DNA from: Monoplex corrugatus
Taxonomy: Eukaryota > Mollusca > Gastropoda > Littorinimorpha > Ranellidae
Direction: 5' to 3'
Assembly (NCBI GenBank): GCA_030674185.1
Contig: CM060307.1
Location: 52,609,075-52,673,074 of the forward strand
DNA: 64,000 nucleotides
Position 1 is the first letter of the stretch, and each line of letters starts with the position of its first letter. Below, one piece after another: positions 46,047 to 55,622 of this stretch. The notes under the pieces are model-generated. The model had not been told where the DNA came from and ran no database searches. It worked only from the letters and a program-made list of their open reading frames with translations. Position numbers and translations under genes: made by a program.

Positions 46047-48881
46047 ATGCTGTCAACATGCAAGGATGGCAAAGCCGAAGTCATTGCCGATTTTATCGCA
46101 GATAAACGTGTTGACATTGCTTTTATCACAGAGACATGGCTTAACCCCCTTGGTCACGAACCTATACATGCTAGCCTCACTCCGAGTGGTTACAGGCTTG
46201 CTTCTTTCCATCGCTCATCCCGAGGTGGCGGTATCGCCATCCTCTACAAGGACTCACTCCATTCCTGCCTATCTTTCTCGCAGTCTCTGCCTTTCTCCCA
46301 TCCTTCTTTCGAGCACGTTGAAGTATCCTTCCAATCCAACCCTCACCCCATCACCTTCTCCTGTGTCTATCGACCCCCACCTAGCTCTGCCAACAAACTC
46401 ACCACATCCACGTTTCTGTCTGACTTTGACCAATTGCTTGACCACTACTGCCTCTTACCTGGAAATCTCATCATTCTAGGTGACATCAATGTCCACTATG
46501 ACAACACTCACCGTTATGACACAAGACATATCATCAACTCTCTGTCCAATCACAATATGACTCAACACATTTCTGAACCAACCCATCAAAAAGGTCACAT
46601 TCTTGACTGGATCATTTCTCGTGATCACCACAATTCCGCTACTGACAACTGCTTAGTTCTTTCTACCCGTCTAACTTCAGCCCTTCCATCTGACCACTCT
46701 GCAATTCTCTGTTCTCTCGACATTTCTCCTCCTTCCCGTACCATGCGCACAGTGACTCGACGCAATCTCAAATCTATCGACCTCTCCACATTTTTATCTG
46801 ATGCCTCCCGTCTCCTTTCTGAAAAGTCACATAACCTTGCCGATGAATTCTATACTACTCTCCACCATCTTCTGGACACTCATGCTCCAGCCACAACCCG
46901 TCTTTTACCTGACCGCCCCCCTACCCCCTGGCTCACTCATGAGATTGCCTGTGCAAAACGTGCCCGCCGCAGAGCAGAGCGCCGTTGGCGCAAATCCAAA
47001 CTCACTGTACACAGGCAACTTTTCCAAGCCTCTAAAACAAAAGTATCCACCCTCATTGCATCAGCAAAAACAAGCTATTTCCAAACCAAAATCCTGAATG
47101 CCTCTTCTTCAAAAGAACTCTTTACAACCATGAATCATCTCCTTGGCACACGAAAAGATTTACCTCTCCCAACAAAACATACAAATGAAGAACTCCCATC
47201 TGTATTCTCCAAGTATTTCACCACCAAAATACAAACTCTTCGCGACAGGCTTGACAGGACACCCTGTCAACCATGCCCACCTGACCCTTCCTTCTCTGGC
47301 ACACCTCTTACTACTTTTACCCCAGTCTCACAAGAAGAAATTTTCAACACAATCAGATCCATGTCGTTCAAAACCTGCGAACTGGATCCTCTTCCAGGTT
47401 CTCTCTACTCTGACTGTCTCCCTACTCTCCTCCCATTCATCACTGACATCATCAACACTTCTCTTCAAACTGGAACTGTCCCAGATTCTTTCAAGTCTGC
47501 TATTGTTCACCCTCTCCTCAAGAAACACAATTTAGACCCAAATGAACTGAAAAATTATCGGCCTATCTCTAATCTCTCTTTCTTGTCGAAACTCCTTGAA
47601 AAAGTCGTCCTCAACCAGCTGAACTCTCACCTGTCTGCCAACAATCTCCTCAATCCTTTCCAGTCAGCCTACCGCCAGTGCCATAGCACTGAAACTGCCC
47701 TACTACACATTCTCAACAATCTCCTCCTTGCAACTGATACTGGCAAAGTCTCTCTCCTCACACTCCTTGATCTGTCTGCAGCCTTTGACACCTTTGATCA
47801 TGGTATTCTCCTTTCTAGACTTCATCATACTTTTGGCATCTCTGACATTGCTCTGTCCTGGTTCACTTCATACCCATCAAACAGAAAACAAACTGTTCTC
47901 ATCAATGGCACTTACTCTCAACCTGCATACCTGACCTGTGGTGTTCCACAAGGATCTGTCCTTGGCCCTGTTCTTTTCACTCTTTACACCTCCCCCCTGT
48001 CCACCATCATCAACTCCCACTTTATAAAACACCACTTCTATGCTGATGACACCCAACTTCAAGACAGTGACTCACCTGATAATATACAGCGTCTGTTGAC
48101 TCGCACCACTGAGTGTTACTCGGACATTAAGAACTGGATGACACACAATAAACTTCAGCTTAATGACGACAAGACAGAAGCTATCCTCATTGGCACCCGT
48201 CAGAAACTTTCTCAGCTGCCTCCTCTTTCTCTCCCATTATGTAACACATCAGTCCCAATTTCTGATTCAGCTAAAAACCTTGGTGTCTGCATTGACTCTA
48301 CCCTCTCCATGAACAACTTTGTTTCTCAAACTGCCAGATCTTGCTACTATCATCTCCATCGTATAAGGCTGATCAGGAAGTATCTCTCTGTCGAAACAAC
48401 TGCAAAACTCGTTCTCTCCTTCATAATGTCTCGCATTGACTATTGCAATTCACTCCTGTCTGGTCTTCCTGCCTCCACCATTCACATCCTACAGCGCATT
48501 CAAAACAATGCTGTACGTCTTGTACTCAAAAAGAAAAAAGCTGACCACATATCTCCTCTCCTGGCACAACTTCACTGGCTCCCTGTATCAAAGCGCATAC
48601 AATACAAACTAGACACCATGTGCTACAAAAGCCTCAATAACGCAGCCCCTGATTACCTGTCAAGCCTACTTGAGATCTATGTTCCCTCACGTACCCTCCG
48701 CTCTGCCTCCGATCCTCTGACTTTTCGCTTTCCACGCACTAAGCTCAATACCTATGGTCCACGAGCCTTCTCTGTTTCTGGTCCACTCTCCTGGAACAAA
48801 CTTCCTCTCTCAGTCCGTCAGCAACCTACTTTTGTCTCCTTCAAGTCCGCTCTCAAAACCCACCTTTTCTCCTCTGCATAA
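46047..48881 (+). CDS. L2-B copy 3: near-complete L2/CR1-like LINE ORF2 (endonuclease-RT)
   Basis: 944-codon uninterrupted ORF from ATG. The endonuclease contains FITETWLNP near residue 28, GDINVHYDN near 144 and SDHSAIL near 215. The RT has NYRPISNLSFLSK near 507, LDLSAAFDTFDH near 573, CGVPQGSVLGPVLF near 631 and the catalytic YADDTQL near 665. It ends SALKTHLFSSA. The first endonuclease strand (KLCLFNA) lies upstream in another frame, so the true N-terminus is cut off by a 1-base-type indel near 46,050. The 3' UTR holds a C-run and is split at 48,960 by an RLE-type LINE. Confidence 0.92.
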   Translation: MLSTCKDGKAEVIADFIADKRVDIAFITETWLNPLGHEPIHASLTPSGYRLASFHRSSRGGGIAILYKDSLHSCLSFSQSLPFSHPSFEHVEVSFQSNPHPITFSCVYRPPPSSANKLTTSTFLSDFDQLLDHYCLLPGNLIILGDINVHYDNTHRYDTRHIINSLSNHNMTQHISEPTHQKGHILDWIISRDHHNSATDNCLVLSTRLTSALPSDHSAILCSLDISPPSRTMRTVTRRNLKSIDLSTFLSDASRLLSEKSHNLADEFYTTLHHLLDTHAPATTRLLPDRPPTPWLTHEIACAKRARRRAERRWRKSKLTVHRQLFQASKTKVSTLIASAKTSYFQTKILNASSSKELFTTMNHLLGTRKDLPLPTKHTNEELPSVFSKYFTTKIQTLRDRLDRTPCQPCPPDPSFSGTPLTTFTPVSQEEIFNTIRSMSFKTCELDPLPGSLYSDCLPTLLPFITDIINTSLQTGTVPDSFKSAIVHPLLKKHNLDPNELKNYRPISNLSFLSKLLEKVVLNQLNSHLSANNLLNPFQSAYRQCHSTETALLHILNNLLLATDTGKVSLLTLLDLSAAFDTFDHGILLSRLHHTFGISDIALSWFTSYPSNRKQTVLINGTYSQPAYLTCGVPQGSVLGPVLFTLYTSPLSTIINSHFIKHHFYADDTQLQDSDSPDNIQRLLTRTTECYSDIKNWMTHNKLQLNDDKTEAILIGTRQKLSQLPPLSLPLCNTSVPISDSAKNLGVCIDSTLSMNNFVSQTARSCYYHLHRIRLIRKYLSVETTAKLVLSFIMSRIDYCNSLLSGLPASTIHILQRIQNNAVRLVLKKKKADHISPLLAQLHWLPVSKRIQYKLDTMCYKSLNNAAPDYLSSLLEIYVPSRTLRSASDPLTFRFPRTKLNTYGPRAFSVSGPLSWNKLPLSVRQQPTFVSFKSALKTHLFSSA

Positions 48882-49113
48882 AATCCTAACCTCACTCAAC
48901 CCCCCCCCCCTCCCCCCTCTGCAGCCTGTCTCCGCTCGGAGGGAATCACATGGTTATAATAGGTAGAAAGAAACTCTAGGGAGAGCTAGACAACAGAAGG
49001 TCTTCAGAGAAGTAACCCCCTTTAGACAAGTGTTTCGGCCCTGAATTCCTTACACTCTCGGGGGGCCGGGCCACATCCAGGTCATGACTCCTGGATGCCC
49101 TTCTGCTGTTGTC

Positions 49114-49144
<31 letters not shown>

Positions 49145-49145
<1 letters not shown>

Positions 49146-49226
49146 CCCACGCCGGGGATCGAACCTGGGCGATTCTGCGCTTCAGAACTGCGGTACGCGG
49201 TTTTACCAATGTGCTAACGGGGCACA
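49145..49226 (-). repeat. tRNA-like segment with A-run (SINE-like tail)
   Basis: The minus strand reads GTGCCCCGTTAGCACATTGG (A-box-like) and, about 45 bases on, CAGGTTCGATCCCCGG (B-box and T-arm), followed by about 28 A (49,118-49,145). Acceptor pairing is imperfect and the anticodon arm is irregular, so it is tRNA-derived, not a working tRNA. It lies just downstream of the RLE ORF, either a SINE inserted there or part of the element's 3' UTR. Confidence 0.7.
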
Positions 49227-49243
49227 CATCATCTGTAGGGAAT

Positions 49244-50422
49244 TTAATCCTTATGAAGTTCACTTTTTTGGTTCCTTCTTGCCCAGATCCAGCTTGAGCT
49301 CCTTTCTGCTGCCTCTGCCATCGCTTTAAGGGCTCTAGTCCTCTTCTTCCCAGAAATGGCGAGTTGTTTCATGAGATCATAAGCGGAGGTGCCCACAAAC
49401 CCTCTTGCCCCGACCTCTATGGCGAAGATTTTGACCCGCAGACCTGCTTTCTTCAGGGTGCTGGCAAGACCGGCGTATTTTTCGGTCTTGTAGATATGTG
49501 CTTCTTCCATTCTGCTTTCGTATGGCACAGTGAGTTCTATCAGAATCACTTGTTTCGAGGAGTCAGAGTGGAGAGCGATGTCTGGTCTCATGCCTGTCTT
49601 GCTGATGACATCTGGGTAATTTCTCCACTCTGGGAGGTCTGCTGTACACTCCCAGTCGACTGCTCCATCCAGAAGACCCTTTGGCAATGTGCTGGTTGTC
49701 ATAGCCCTTTCGGGCCAGACTTGTTTCCCTCCTGCTTTGTAGAACGTTGTCATAGCAATTGGTGCGTTTGGGGTCATGGTTTTTTCGCTAACCACATCTG
49801 TGATCACTTTCAGAACTTGGTTGTGCCTCCATGTATACCTTCCTTGGGCTAGCGCTACTTTGCAAGAGCTTAGGACATGTTCCACTGTTTGTTTCTTCTG
49901 ACAGAGCGGACATGCTGGGTCGTCTGCTTTCCCCCATTTCACTAAGTTTGCATTCGAGGGGAGCAGGTCATATACAGATCTGAGGAGGAAGCTTATCCTT
50001 AGAGGAGCCATGTGCCACATATCGTTCCAGCTGAGACTTCTTTGGAGTGCACTGTCCCATGTTGTCCATTGCCCCTGTTGACCTTGCTGGACTGCCTTCT
50101 GCACTCTTTTGACATCTTCTTCTTCCTTCAACTCCTGTATGATCATGTCTCTTTTTTCCTTCCCTTTGGCTTTGGACCACCACTGCATTTTTGTTGCTCC
50201 CAGTCCCTGTCTGTTGGTTTGCGTGTGTCCAATTATTTCTTTGATGCTGAGGTTTCTCTTGGCATTGTTTACAGCCTCTTGGACTTTCCACTTTCTGCCA
50301 GTTCTCAGCTTTGGATGAACTGCTCTCACGATATTGTCCTCCGATTCCTCCAGCATGCTCAACAGTCTTGCTTTTCCAACTTTGTATTCCTCCACTATGG
50401 ATTTCAGAGGTAGCTTCAGCAT
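49244..50422 (-). CDS. C-terminal part of an RLE-LINE protein: CCHC knuckle plus restriction-like endonuclease
   Basis: 392-codon open frame (first ATG in the truncated copy). After a helical, basic 'thumb-linker' region, a CCHC motif CPLCQKKQTVEHVLSSC (residues 171-187: C171, C174, H182, C187) is followed by a PD-(D/E)xK-type endonuclease: RPDIAL (279-284, D281), VILIELTVPYE (292-302, E296) and downstream YKTEKYAGL, which offers the lysine. CCHC then RLE is the C-terminal layout of R2, R4, NeSL and HERO clades, whose enzyme nicks target DNA; the EELTVP(Y/W)E-style block and VEVGARGF suggest HERO-like. An undamaged frame implies a recent insertion. Confidence 0.88.
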   Translation of the reverse strand: MLKLPLKSIVEEYKVGKARLLSMLEESEDNIVRAVHPKLRTGRKWKVQEAVNNAKRNLSIKEIIGHTQTNRQGLGATKMQWWSKAKGKEKRDMIIQELKEEEDVKRVQKAVQQGQQGQWTTWDSALQRSLSWNDMWHMAPLRISFLLRSVYDLLPSNANLVKWGKADDPACPLCQKKQTVEHVLSSCKVALAQGRYTWRHNQVLKVITDVVSEKTMTPNAPIAMTTFYKAGGKQVWPERAMTTSTLPKGLLDGAVDWECTADLPEWRNYPDVISKTGMRPDIALHSDSSKQVILIELTVPYESRMEEAHIYKTEKYAGLASTLKKAGLRVKIFAIEVGARGFVGTSAYDLMKQLAISGKKRTRALKAMAEAAERSSSWIWARRNQKSELHKD

Positions 50423-50550
50423 TGCTTGACGACAGTAGAATGCAACATAATATATAATTGTATATGCTATGCTCTCTATAATTTTCCATTGCTTTTATTC
50501 TTGCTTTTATTGCTTTTATTGCTTTTATTCTTTCTCCCCATTTATAGCCA

Positions 50551-50588
<38 letters not shown>

Positions 50589-50713
50589 CGTGTGCGTGCG
50601 TGTGTGCGTGCGTGCGTGTGTGTCTGCTTCAGCGCTTAGATTTGATTTTATCAAGATTTTGCGCTATATAAATATTGTAATTAATTATAATTATTAATTA
50701 TTATTAATTATTA

Positions 50714-50850
50714 GCACGCCCAACTCTGGGCAGGAGCTAGTTAGAGCCGAAAAATCCCACAAAGATCTTTGAAGGGACTGGTGGGGATTCGAATCCACAA
50801 CCTTCAAGTCGGTAGTCCGTTGCGCTAATAGTGCACTACACCACGGTGAC
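50714..50850 (-). mobile_element. tRNA-derived SINE (SINE-1), second copy
   Basis: The minus strand begins with a tRNA-like head (ACCGTGGTGTAGTGCACTAT; B box GGTTGTGGATTCGAATCCCC), then body TTTGTGGGATTTTTCGGCTC and AGCTCCTGCCCAGAG. Same head and body as 14,551-14,682. It abuts the AT-rich tail of L2-B copy 3. Confidence 0.8.
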
Positions 50851-51493
50851 TGGTCTGTTAAAACAGTTTTGACGATTAATGGGAAAAGGAATGCGTAGAT
50901 CTCTACGACCGAACCAGGCAGAGCTTCCCAAGGAGCAGACGCGTCGGTTGTGTGATATGGCTCACGTGATGCAGACCATACACAACATTTAATAGTTAAC
51001 TTTAAAACCATGAAACATCCATGAATATCAATCAGTTATTCTCCTTCAAATCAAATTTGTCTCAGCAGTATACCATAGTAAAAAAAATAAATAAATAAAA
51101 AAGAATAGAATAAAAATTAAAAAATAAATAAATAAAAAAAGGTGCAACAGTCCCTCCTTGAGGAATTTGCCCATGTGATGGACTGTCTGACCACGGCCTT
51201 TGCGAAGACCACGGTCTGACTGTCCTATACGGAGCTCAGCCTGGATAGCGCTTTTAACAAAGAATTTCTAATCTGGAGTTTTCACTCAGTCCTATCATTC
51301 TATTGATTGTCTCATATGTGCATACAGAAAAACAACTCTGGATTAAACAGCTGACTGGGCTAACCTCTTTGATTAATCAACTTAATTACGGGGTTAATGG
51401 TCACCTTCCACAGGCAAGGACTGAAGATTCAATACAAGAGAGAGAGAGAAAGAGAGAGAGAGAGGTGAGAGAGAGTGTGTGTATGTGTATGTA

Positions 51494-51545
<52 letters not shown>

Positions 51546-52188
51546 CTTTATGTTGAAATCTGCGGTTTTCTTAAATTCTGGTAGAGCAGTGGCCAGGTAA
51601 GGCCTATTCAAAAATGTTAGTACGACTTGTGAGCGTAGGGCTTACTTGTTTTCCTGCGACAACACTTGAATTAGCCGACCTTTTGCACGACTAGTATTGG
51701 AAAATACAGGTATAACGTGTAAGCTTACCGGTTTTTCTGCAATATTATTAGTAAAAAAAAAATTAGTAGATCTTAGCGACGACAAACACGAAAAATTGAC
51801 CAAACACAGTTATATTATGTCACTGTCTTTACCGCTGGATAATAAAAGTTGATCAATCGATCAATCAATATTCAAACTAGCCTATCTGTCATACAAGTAG
51901 TGTTGACTGGAAAGTGTAGTATAACTTGGAAAAGTACCTGTTTTCTTGCGGTAGATGCGACGTCACAACAGCAAACCACTGTGACATGTTGTATGTATTC
52001 ATGGTCACTAGACTGCAGGCATTTTAAGTCAACTATATCTAAACCCTAGGCTTGCTGTCAAAGGCAATAAATTGATCCTATCAGTTCGCAATGCAGTAAA
52101 TTGATCCTATCAGTTTGCCTTTTGTTTAAATGCTTGGTGTCTCTAAGGTCAATACATATACTCACTACTTATCTTCATCTGTCTCCAG
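50851..52188. other. Unassigned stretch with A-rich and (GA)n tracts
   Basis: (A/T) run at 51,068-51,140 and (GA)n at about 51,438-51,545. No gene recognised, but the right part would be intron upstream of the sulfotransferase exon. Confidence 0.5.
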
Positions 52189-52408
52189 GGACCATTCTCC
52201 TTTATGCCAGAATTCCGAAACCCGTGCTGGAGAGAGGAAGGAAGCATGGATTTCAACTGCTTGCCCTACTTTTTTCTGGCTGGTTTCCCCAAGTGTGGCT
52301 CAACTGATTTGTACCGACGGATTCTGCTCCATCCCAATGTTGCTGAGCCGGCTTTCAAGGAGACTCACTGGCTCACACGCAAGCGGTTCCTTCACGATAC
52401 AACTAGAG
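52189..52408 (+). CDS. Host exon: carbohydrate sulfotransferase, CHST15-like PAPS-binding exon
   Basis: A pyrimidine tract (TTATCTTCATCTGTCTCCAG, AG at 52,187-52,188) precedes an exon open in phase 0. It encodes NPCWREEGSM, CLPYFFLAGFPKCGSTDLYR and KETHWLTRKRF. The FPKCGSTDLY loop is the 5'-phosphosulfate-binding motif of Golgi sulfotransferases, and the CLPYFF...KCG(S/T)TDLY...KE-HW-TRKRF pattern is most like N-acetylgalactosamine 4-sulfate 6-O-sulfotransferase (CHST15). Such enzymes transfer sulfate from PAPS to glycosaminoglycans. The in-frame stop at 52,411-52,413 would be avoided by a donor at about 52,409 (TA|GTTGTC), which is weak and unproven. No neighbouring exon was identified, so it is an isolated exon in repeat-filled introns or a gene fragment. 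Confidence 0.7.
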
Positions 52409-52865
52409 GCTAGTTGTCGTTCTTGCTTAATTTTTTGTCCCATGACTTCACGAGTTATCTTTCTTCTTCTTTTTCTTGTCCCTGCCTTCTTCTTCTGCCT
52501 TCCTTTCTTTTCATTTCGTTTTGTTTTGTTTCGTTTTATTTCTGTCACAACTTTTGCGCCTTGGTGGCGTTGGTTCTACGCCTCTCATTTCGGCTCTTCA
52601 ACACACCATCAACCACATGTGAAACCCCAATGCCAGAAAACCCATTGGAGCCAGATATGATAAACTTCCGTAGGGTCACCCACCAGAGGAGACCCGGCGC
52701 TGCGACTGTCACTTTGGTGAACTTCAACAACGCCTGTTTGTAGTCGTCCAACTTACAGAAGGTACTATCTACTTAAGCCCTGTTACTAACAACAGTAACT
52801 GTTCAGTTACGGAGCCAGTCGTGAAGTGAGAGATTCTTTCCTGCCCTATTTCATAGACGATGGTC
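52409..52865. other. Unassigned (intronic if the sulfotransferase gene is real)
   Basis: No exon or repeat recognised. Confidence 0.4.
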
Positions 52866-53141
52866 TATCATCATCATCATGTGCCCTGCCGCATGGCGTT
52901 GGCGATCATGGCCTTCCATATGAATCTATCCCTTGTCGCTGCAAGTACATCTTCCATCCTCTCTGTCCTCAGCCACCCTGAAAGCCGTCCAATATTTTAA
53001 CCCTGGGTCTACCTGGTGTTCTCTTTCCCTCCAGCTTTCCTGTTGTGACCAGGCACTCTAATTCCCATTCCTTTTAGAATGGCCTATAAATGTTGCTTGT
53101 CTTTTCCTAATCTTCTTTATCAATGATCTTGTGTCTGCTAC
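52866..53141 (-). mobile_element. RTE-A copy 8, extreme 3' end
   Basis: (CAT)n on plus, i.e. (GAT)n tail, followed on minus by the decayed GRPR and RW-I-NAMRQGT region. 5'-truncated after about 275 bp. Related most closely to copy 9 (GTGCCCTGCCGCATGG). Confidence 0.85.
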
Positions 53142-53476
53142 CAATATTCTTAAGTATACGCTGTTTTCTTGCACATCTTCCTAGCTACCCACAAATAGAG
53201 AGAAGTGGATGACGCAGAGCTCTACGTGCAAGAACAATACGTAGCATCATCAGCTTTTCATCGCCGCAGCTATACAGTCATTCCACTAAGATAGATATAA
53301 CGTTATGTTCTGATCCCTGTTCGTCGACGTTTGGCAATATTGTGGTCCTCTCTTTGTGTCACTGTTTCATTTATATTCTGTGTTTTCTTTCAGTGCTGAT
53401 CGGTGCTGAGGACTTGCATGTTGTGCTATGGTGGGATGGGGTACAGGGAAAGGGAGGGGACGTCAGAAGGAAATAT
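53142..53476. other. Unassigned stretch
   Basis: Nothing recognised. Confidence 0.4.
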
Positions 53477-53504
53477 GTATGTGTATGTGTGTGTGTGTGG
53501 GCGC

Positions 53505-53536
<32 letters not shown>

Positions 53537-53594
53537 GACTGCGTGTGTCTGTATATATGTATGTGTGCGTGTGCGTGTGTGTATGTATGTGTTT

Positions 53595-53632
<38 letters not shown>

Positions 53633-53700
53633 ATGTGCACGTGTGTATGTGTGTTTGTGTGTCGTGTGTGTGTGTGTGTGTGTGTGTCTGTGTTGTGTGT

Positions 53701-53757
<57 letters not shown>

Positions 53758-53781
53758 GTGGGTGTGTGTGTGTGTGTGTGT
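53477..53781. repeat. (TG)n compound microsatellite
   Basis: About 300 bp of TG with CG, TATG and other interruptions. Confidence 0.97.
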
Positions 53782-54154
53782 TAAAGATATCCGGGCTGGT
53801 ATAGATACTAGTATATAATATATATATATATGTCAGTGTTGATTTAGCTTTGTATCTTATCATTCCTTTTTACGCCCTTTAAATTTTTTGAATATTAGAG
53901 GGATGGGGTGGGATTTGAAGGGGTGCAGAAAAAAATGTGTGTTGATTTTAGTTTGATGTGTTTATTTTTCTGGTGGCTTTTTTTCCCTCGTGATAAATCT
54001 TAATTGAAACATTATCTTGAATACGGATTTTTTCCCTGTATTCTAACATTTTATCATCAGTTTCTTGAGTTGAGTCATGAGTGATTTGATTTGTATTTGT
54101 GTTTCATATTTTTACAAGAATGATGTGAATTGAATTAAGAAAGAAATATACGAT
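53782..54154. other. Unassigned T-rich stretch
   Basis: No gene recognised. Confidence 0.4.
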
Positions 54155-54473
54155 CTTATTGTATTGCATCGCATTGCATTGTAACCTAATATACTGTACT
54201 GTATTGCAATGTAGTCTATTCTGTTGCATTGCATCGCATTGCATTGTATTGTGCGATATTGTATTATATTGCATTGGATTGCATGGCATTGTATTGTACG
54301 ATATTGTATTGAATTGTATTGTATTGCATTGGATTGCATGGCATTGCATTCCGTTGCGTTGCGTTGCGTTGCTTTATTTTGTATTGTATTGTATTGTATT
54401 GTATTGTATTGTATTGCATTGCATTGCGTTGCGTTGCGTTGCGTTGTATTGTATTGTATTGTATTGTATTGTA
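54155..54473. repeat. (TATTG)n/(CATTG)n/(CGTTG)n pentanucleotide array
   Basis: About 60 pentamers of TATTG with blocks of CATTG and CGTTG variants. Confidence 0.95.
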
Positions 54474-55186
54474 GAAATGACTACCGATTGGCGTCGGGAG
54501 CTTAGGTGAGTGTTCCGAAAGTGGCGAGGCATTGGTGCTCCGGGTCCCATCCGTACCCTCTTGTTAACTTCCGGCTTATGGCTCGGCCACTGACTTCAGG
54601 GAATCAGGCCTGATGACCACAGGGAAAGACCTGCTGGATGTTCGGAAAGACGGCAAACATGGGATCCCGTTTGGGGCATGTCAGACCCTGCTGAACAGCA
54701 AAATGGGCTGTGTCTGGAGCATCGTGCCTGGCCACTTTCGTGGCCGTTCAAACAACCCCTGTGGTTAAAGTAGGCCAACGTTGGGAGTTTCCGACTGCTA
54801 AGTGTCGAGACTTTTAAAGGGGAAAGGTGCTGACAGCTATGCAAGCTGGTGGCAGGGCGGGCTGCCGAAAGAGAGATGAAGACCAATGAGGGGCGACAGA
54901 GGGGTCTTCCATTCTCACTTGGGCCAGAGGCAGGGCTGGACCTGTTTGGTGCTCGCTATGTGGCTATGTCCCTGGGTTTCTCATCTCCCCACCTTGCCAT
55001 TCGGTCTGTAAACAAGGTAACTGATGACTAGGTCCGAATGGGTCATGCAACACATGGACAGTCCCCCTTTGCTTAAAGAAATGACTGTCGATTGGCGTCG
55101 GGAGCTTGGGAGGTGAGTGTTCCAAGAGTGGCGAGGTATTGGTGCTCTGGGTCCCATCCGTACCTTCGTGGTGTTTCTTGTTAGCT
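54474..55186. repeat. ~603-bp unit flanked by pentamer arrays; first ~105 bp repeated
   Basis: GAAATGACTACCGATTGGCGTCGGGAGC at 54,475 recurs as GAAATGACTGTCGATTGGCGTCGGGAGC at 55,079, each followed by a GTGGCGAGG(C/T)ATTGGTGCTC... match for about 105 bp. The first copy follows a TATTG array and the second precedes one. No coding domain is recognised. Confidence 0.8.
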
Positions 55187-55399
55187 ATTGTATTGTATTG
55201 TATTTATTGTATTGCATTGTAATGTAATGTATTGTATTGTATTGTATTGCAGATTGTATGTAGTGTATGTGTATTGTATTGTATGTATTGTATTGCATTG
55301 CATTGCATTACACTGTACTGCACTGCACTGCGCTGCTCTGCTCTGTACTGTACTGTACTGTACTGTACTGTAGTACTGTACTGTACTGTACTGTACTGG
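55187..55399. repeat. (TATTG)n grading into (TACTG)n
   Basis: Pentamer array with blocks of TATTG, CATTG, CACTG, GCTCT and TACTG. Confidence 0.95.
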
Positions 55400-55622
55400 T
55401 CCAATGCCCCACCTCCCGAACTATGAACCTTCCTTACTACCTGCTAGCCAGCCTGCCTGTGTACTTGGCTAAGGGTGCGTTCATAGTAAGCCCGGACGCC
55501 CACGGACGGCCACGGACGGCCACAGACGTTTTCTGTCAATAAGATCGTGTACAGCAAACCTCTGTTACCACTGGCGACGGAAAGAGTGTTCATAGTAAGC
55601 CCAGCCAGGCCCACCCGTACGG
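55400..55622. other. Short unassigned spacer
   Basis: GTTCATAGTAAGCCC occurs twice (55,478 and 55,588). ACGGACGGCC is repeated near 55,500. No gene. Confidence 0.4.

Larger units (their letters stand above)
48961..50446 (-). mobile_element. 5'-truncated RLE-type LINE (HERO/R2-like) with 6-bp TSD
   Basis: Inserted in the L2-B 3' UTR between ATAATA copies (48,955-48,960 and 50,447-50,452); uninterrupted L2-B copies contain a single ATAATA there. On the minus strand it contains a 392-codon ORF, a tRNA-like segment, an A-run, then about 155 bp to the end. The 5' part including the RT core is missing. Confidence 0.88.
48882..50712 (+). mobile_element. 3' UTR of L2-B copy 3, interrupted at 48,961-50,446
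   Basis: 48,882-48,960 and 50,447-50,712 together reproduce the 3' UTR of L2-B copy 2: TCGGAGGGAATCACATGG...TATAATTTTCCATTGC, (TG)n at about 50,556-50,625, TTCAGCGCTTAGATTT, GCGCTATATAAAT and an (ATTA)n-like tail. Confidence 0.92.

Noticed and set aside
45430..46059. Minus-strand ORF with GTEGEGGT-type repeats
   Set aside because: Antisense of the 27-bp Pro-rich repeats leading into L2-B. Plus-strand reading connects to a real protein domain.
49145..49226. Functional tRNA gene
   Set aside because: Acceptor-stem mismatches, irregular anticodon arm and an A-run tail indicate a tRNA-derived SINE-like module.
54104..55426. ORFs with YCIVLYCI or IQYNTIQ repeats
   Set aside because: Translations of the TATTG pentamer arrays, open in several frames because of the repeat.
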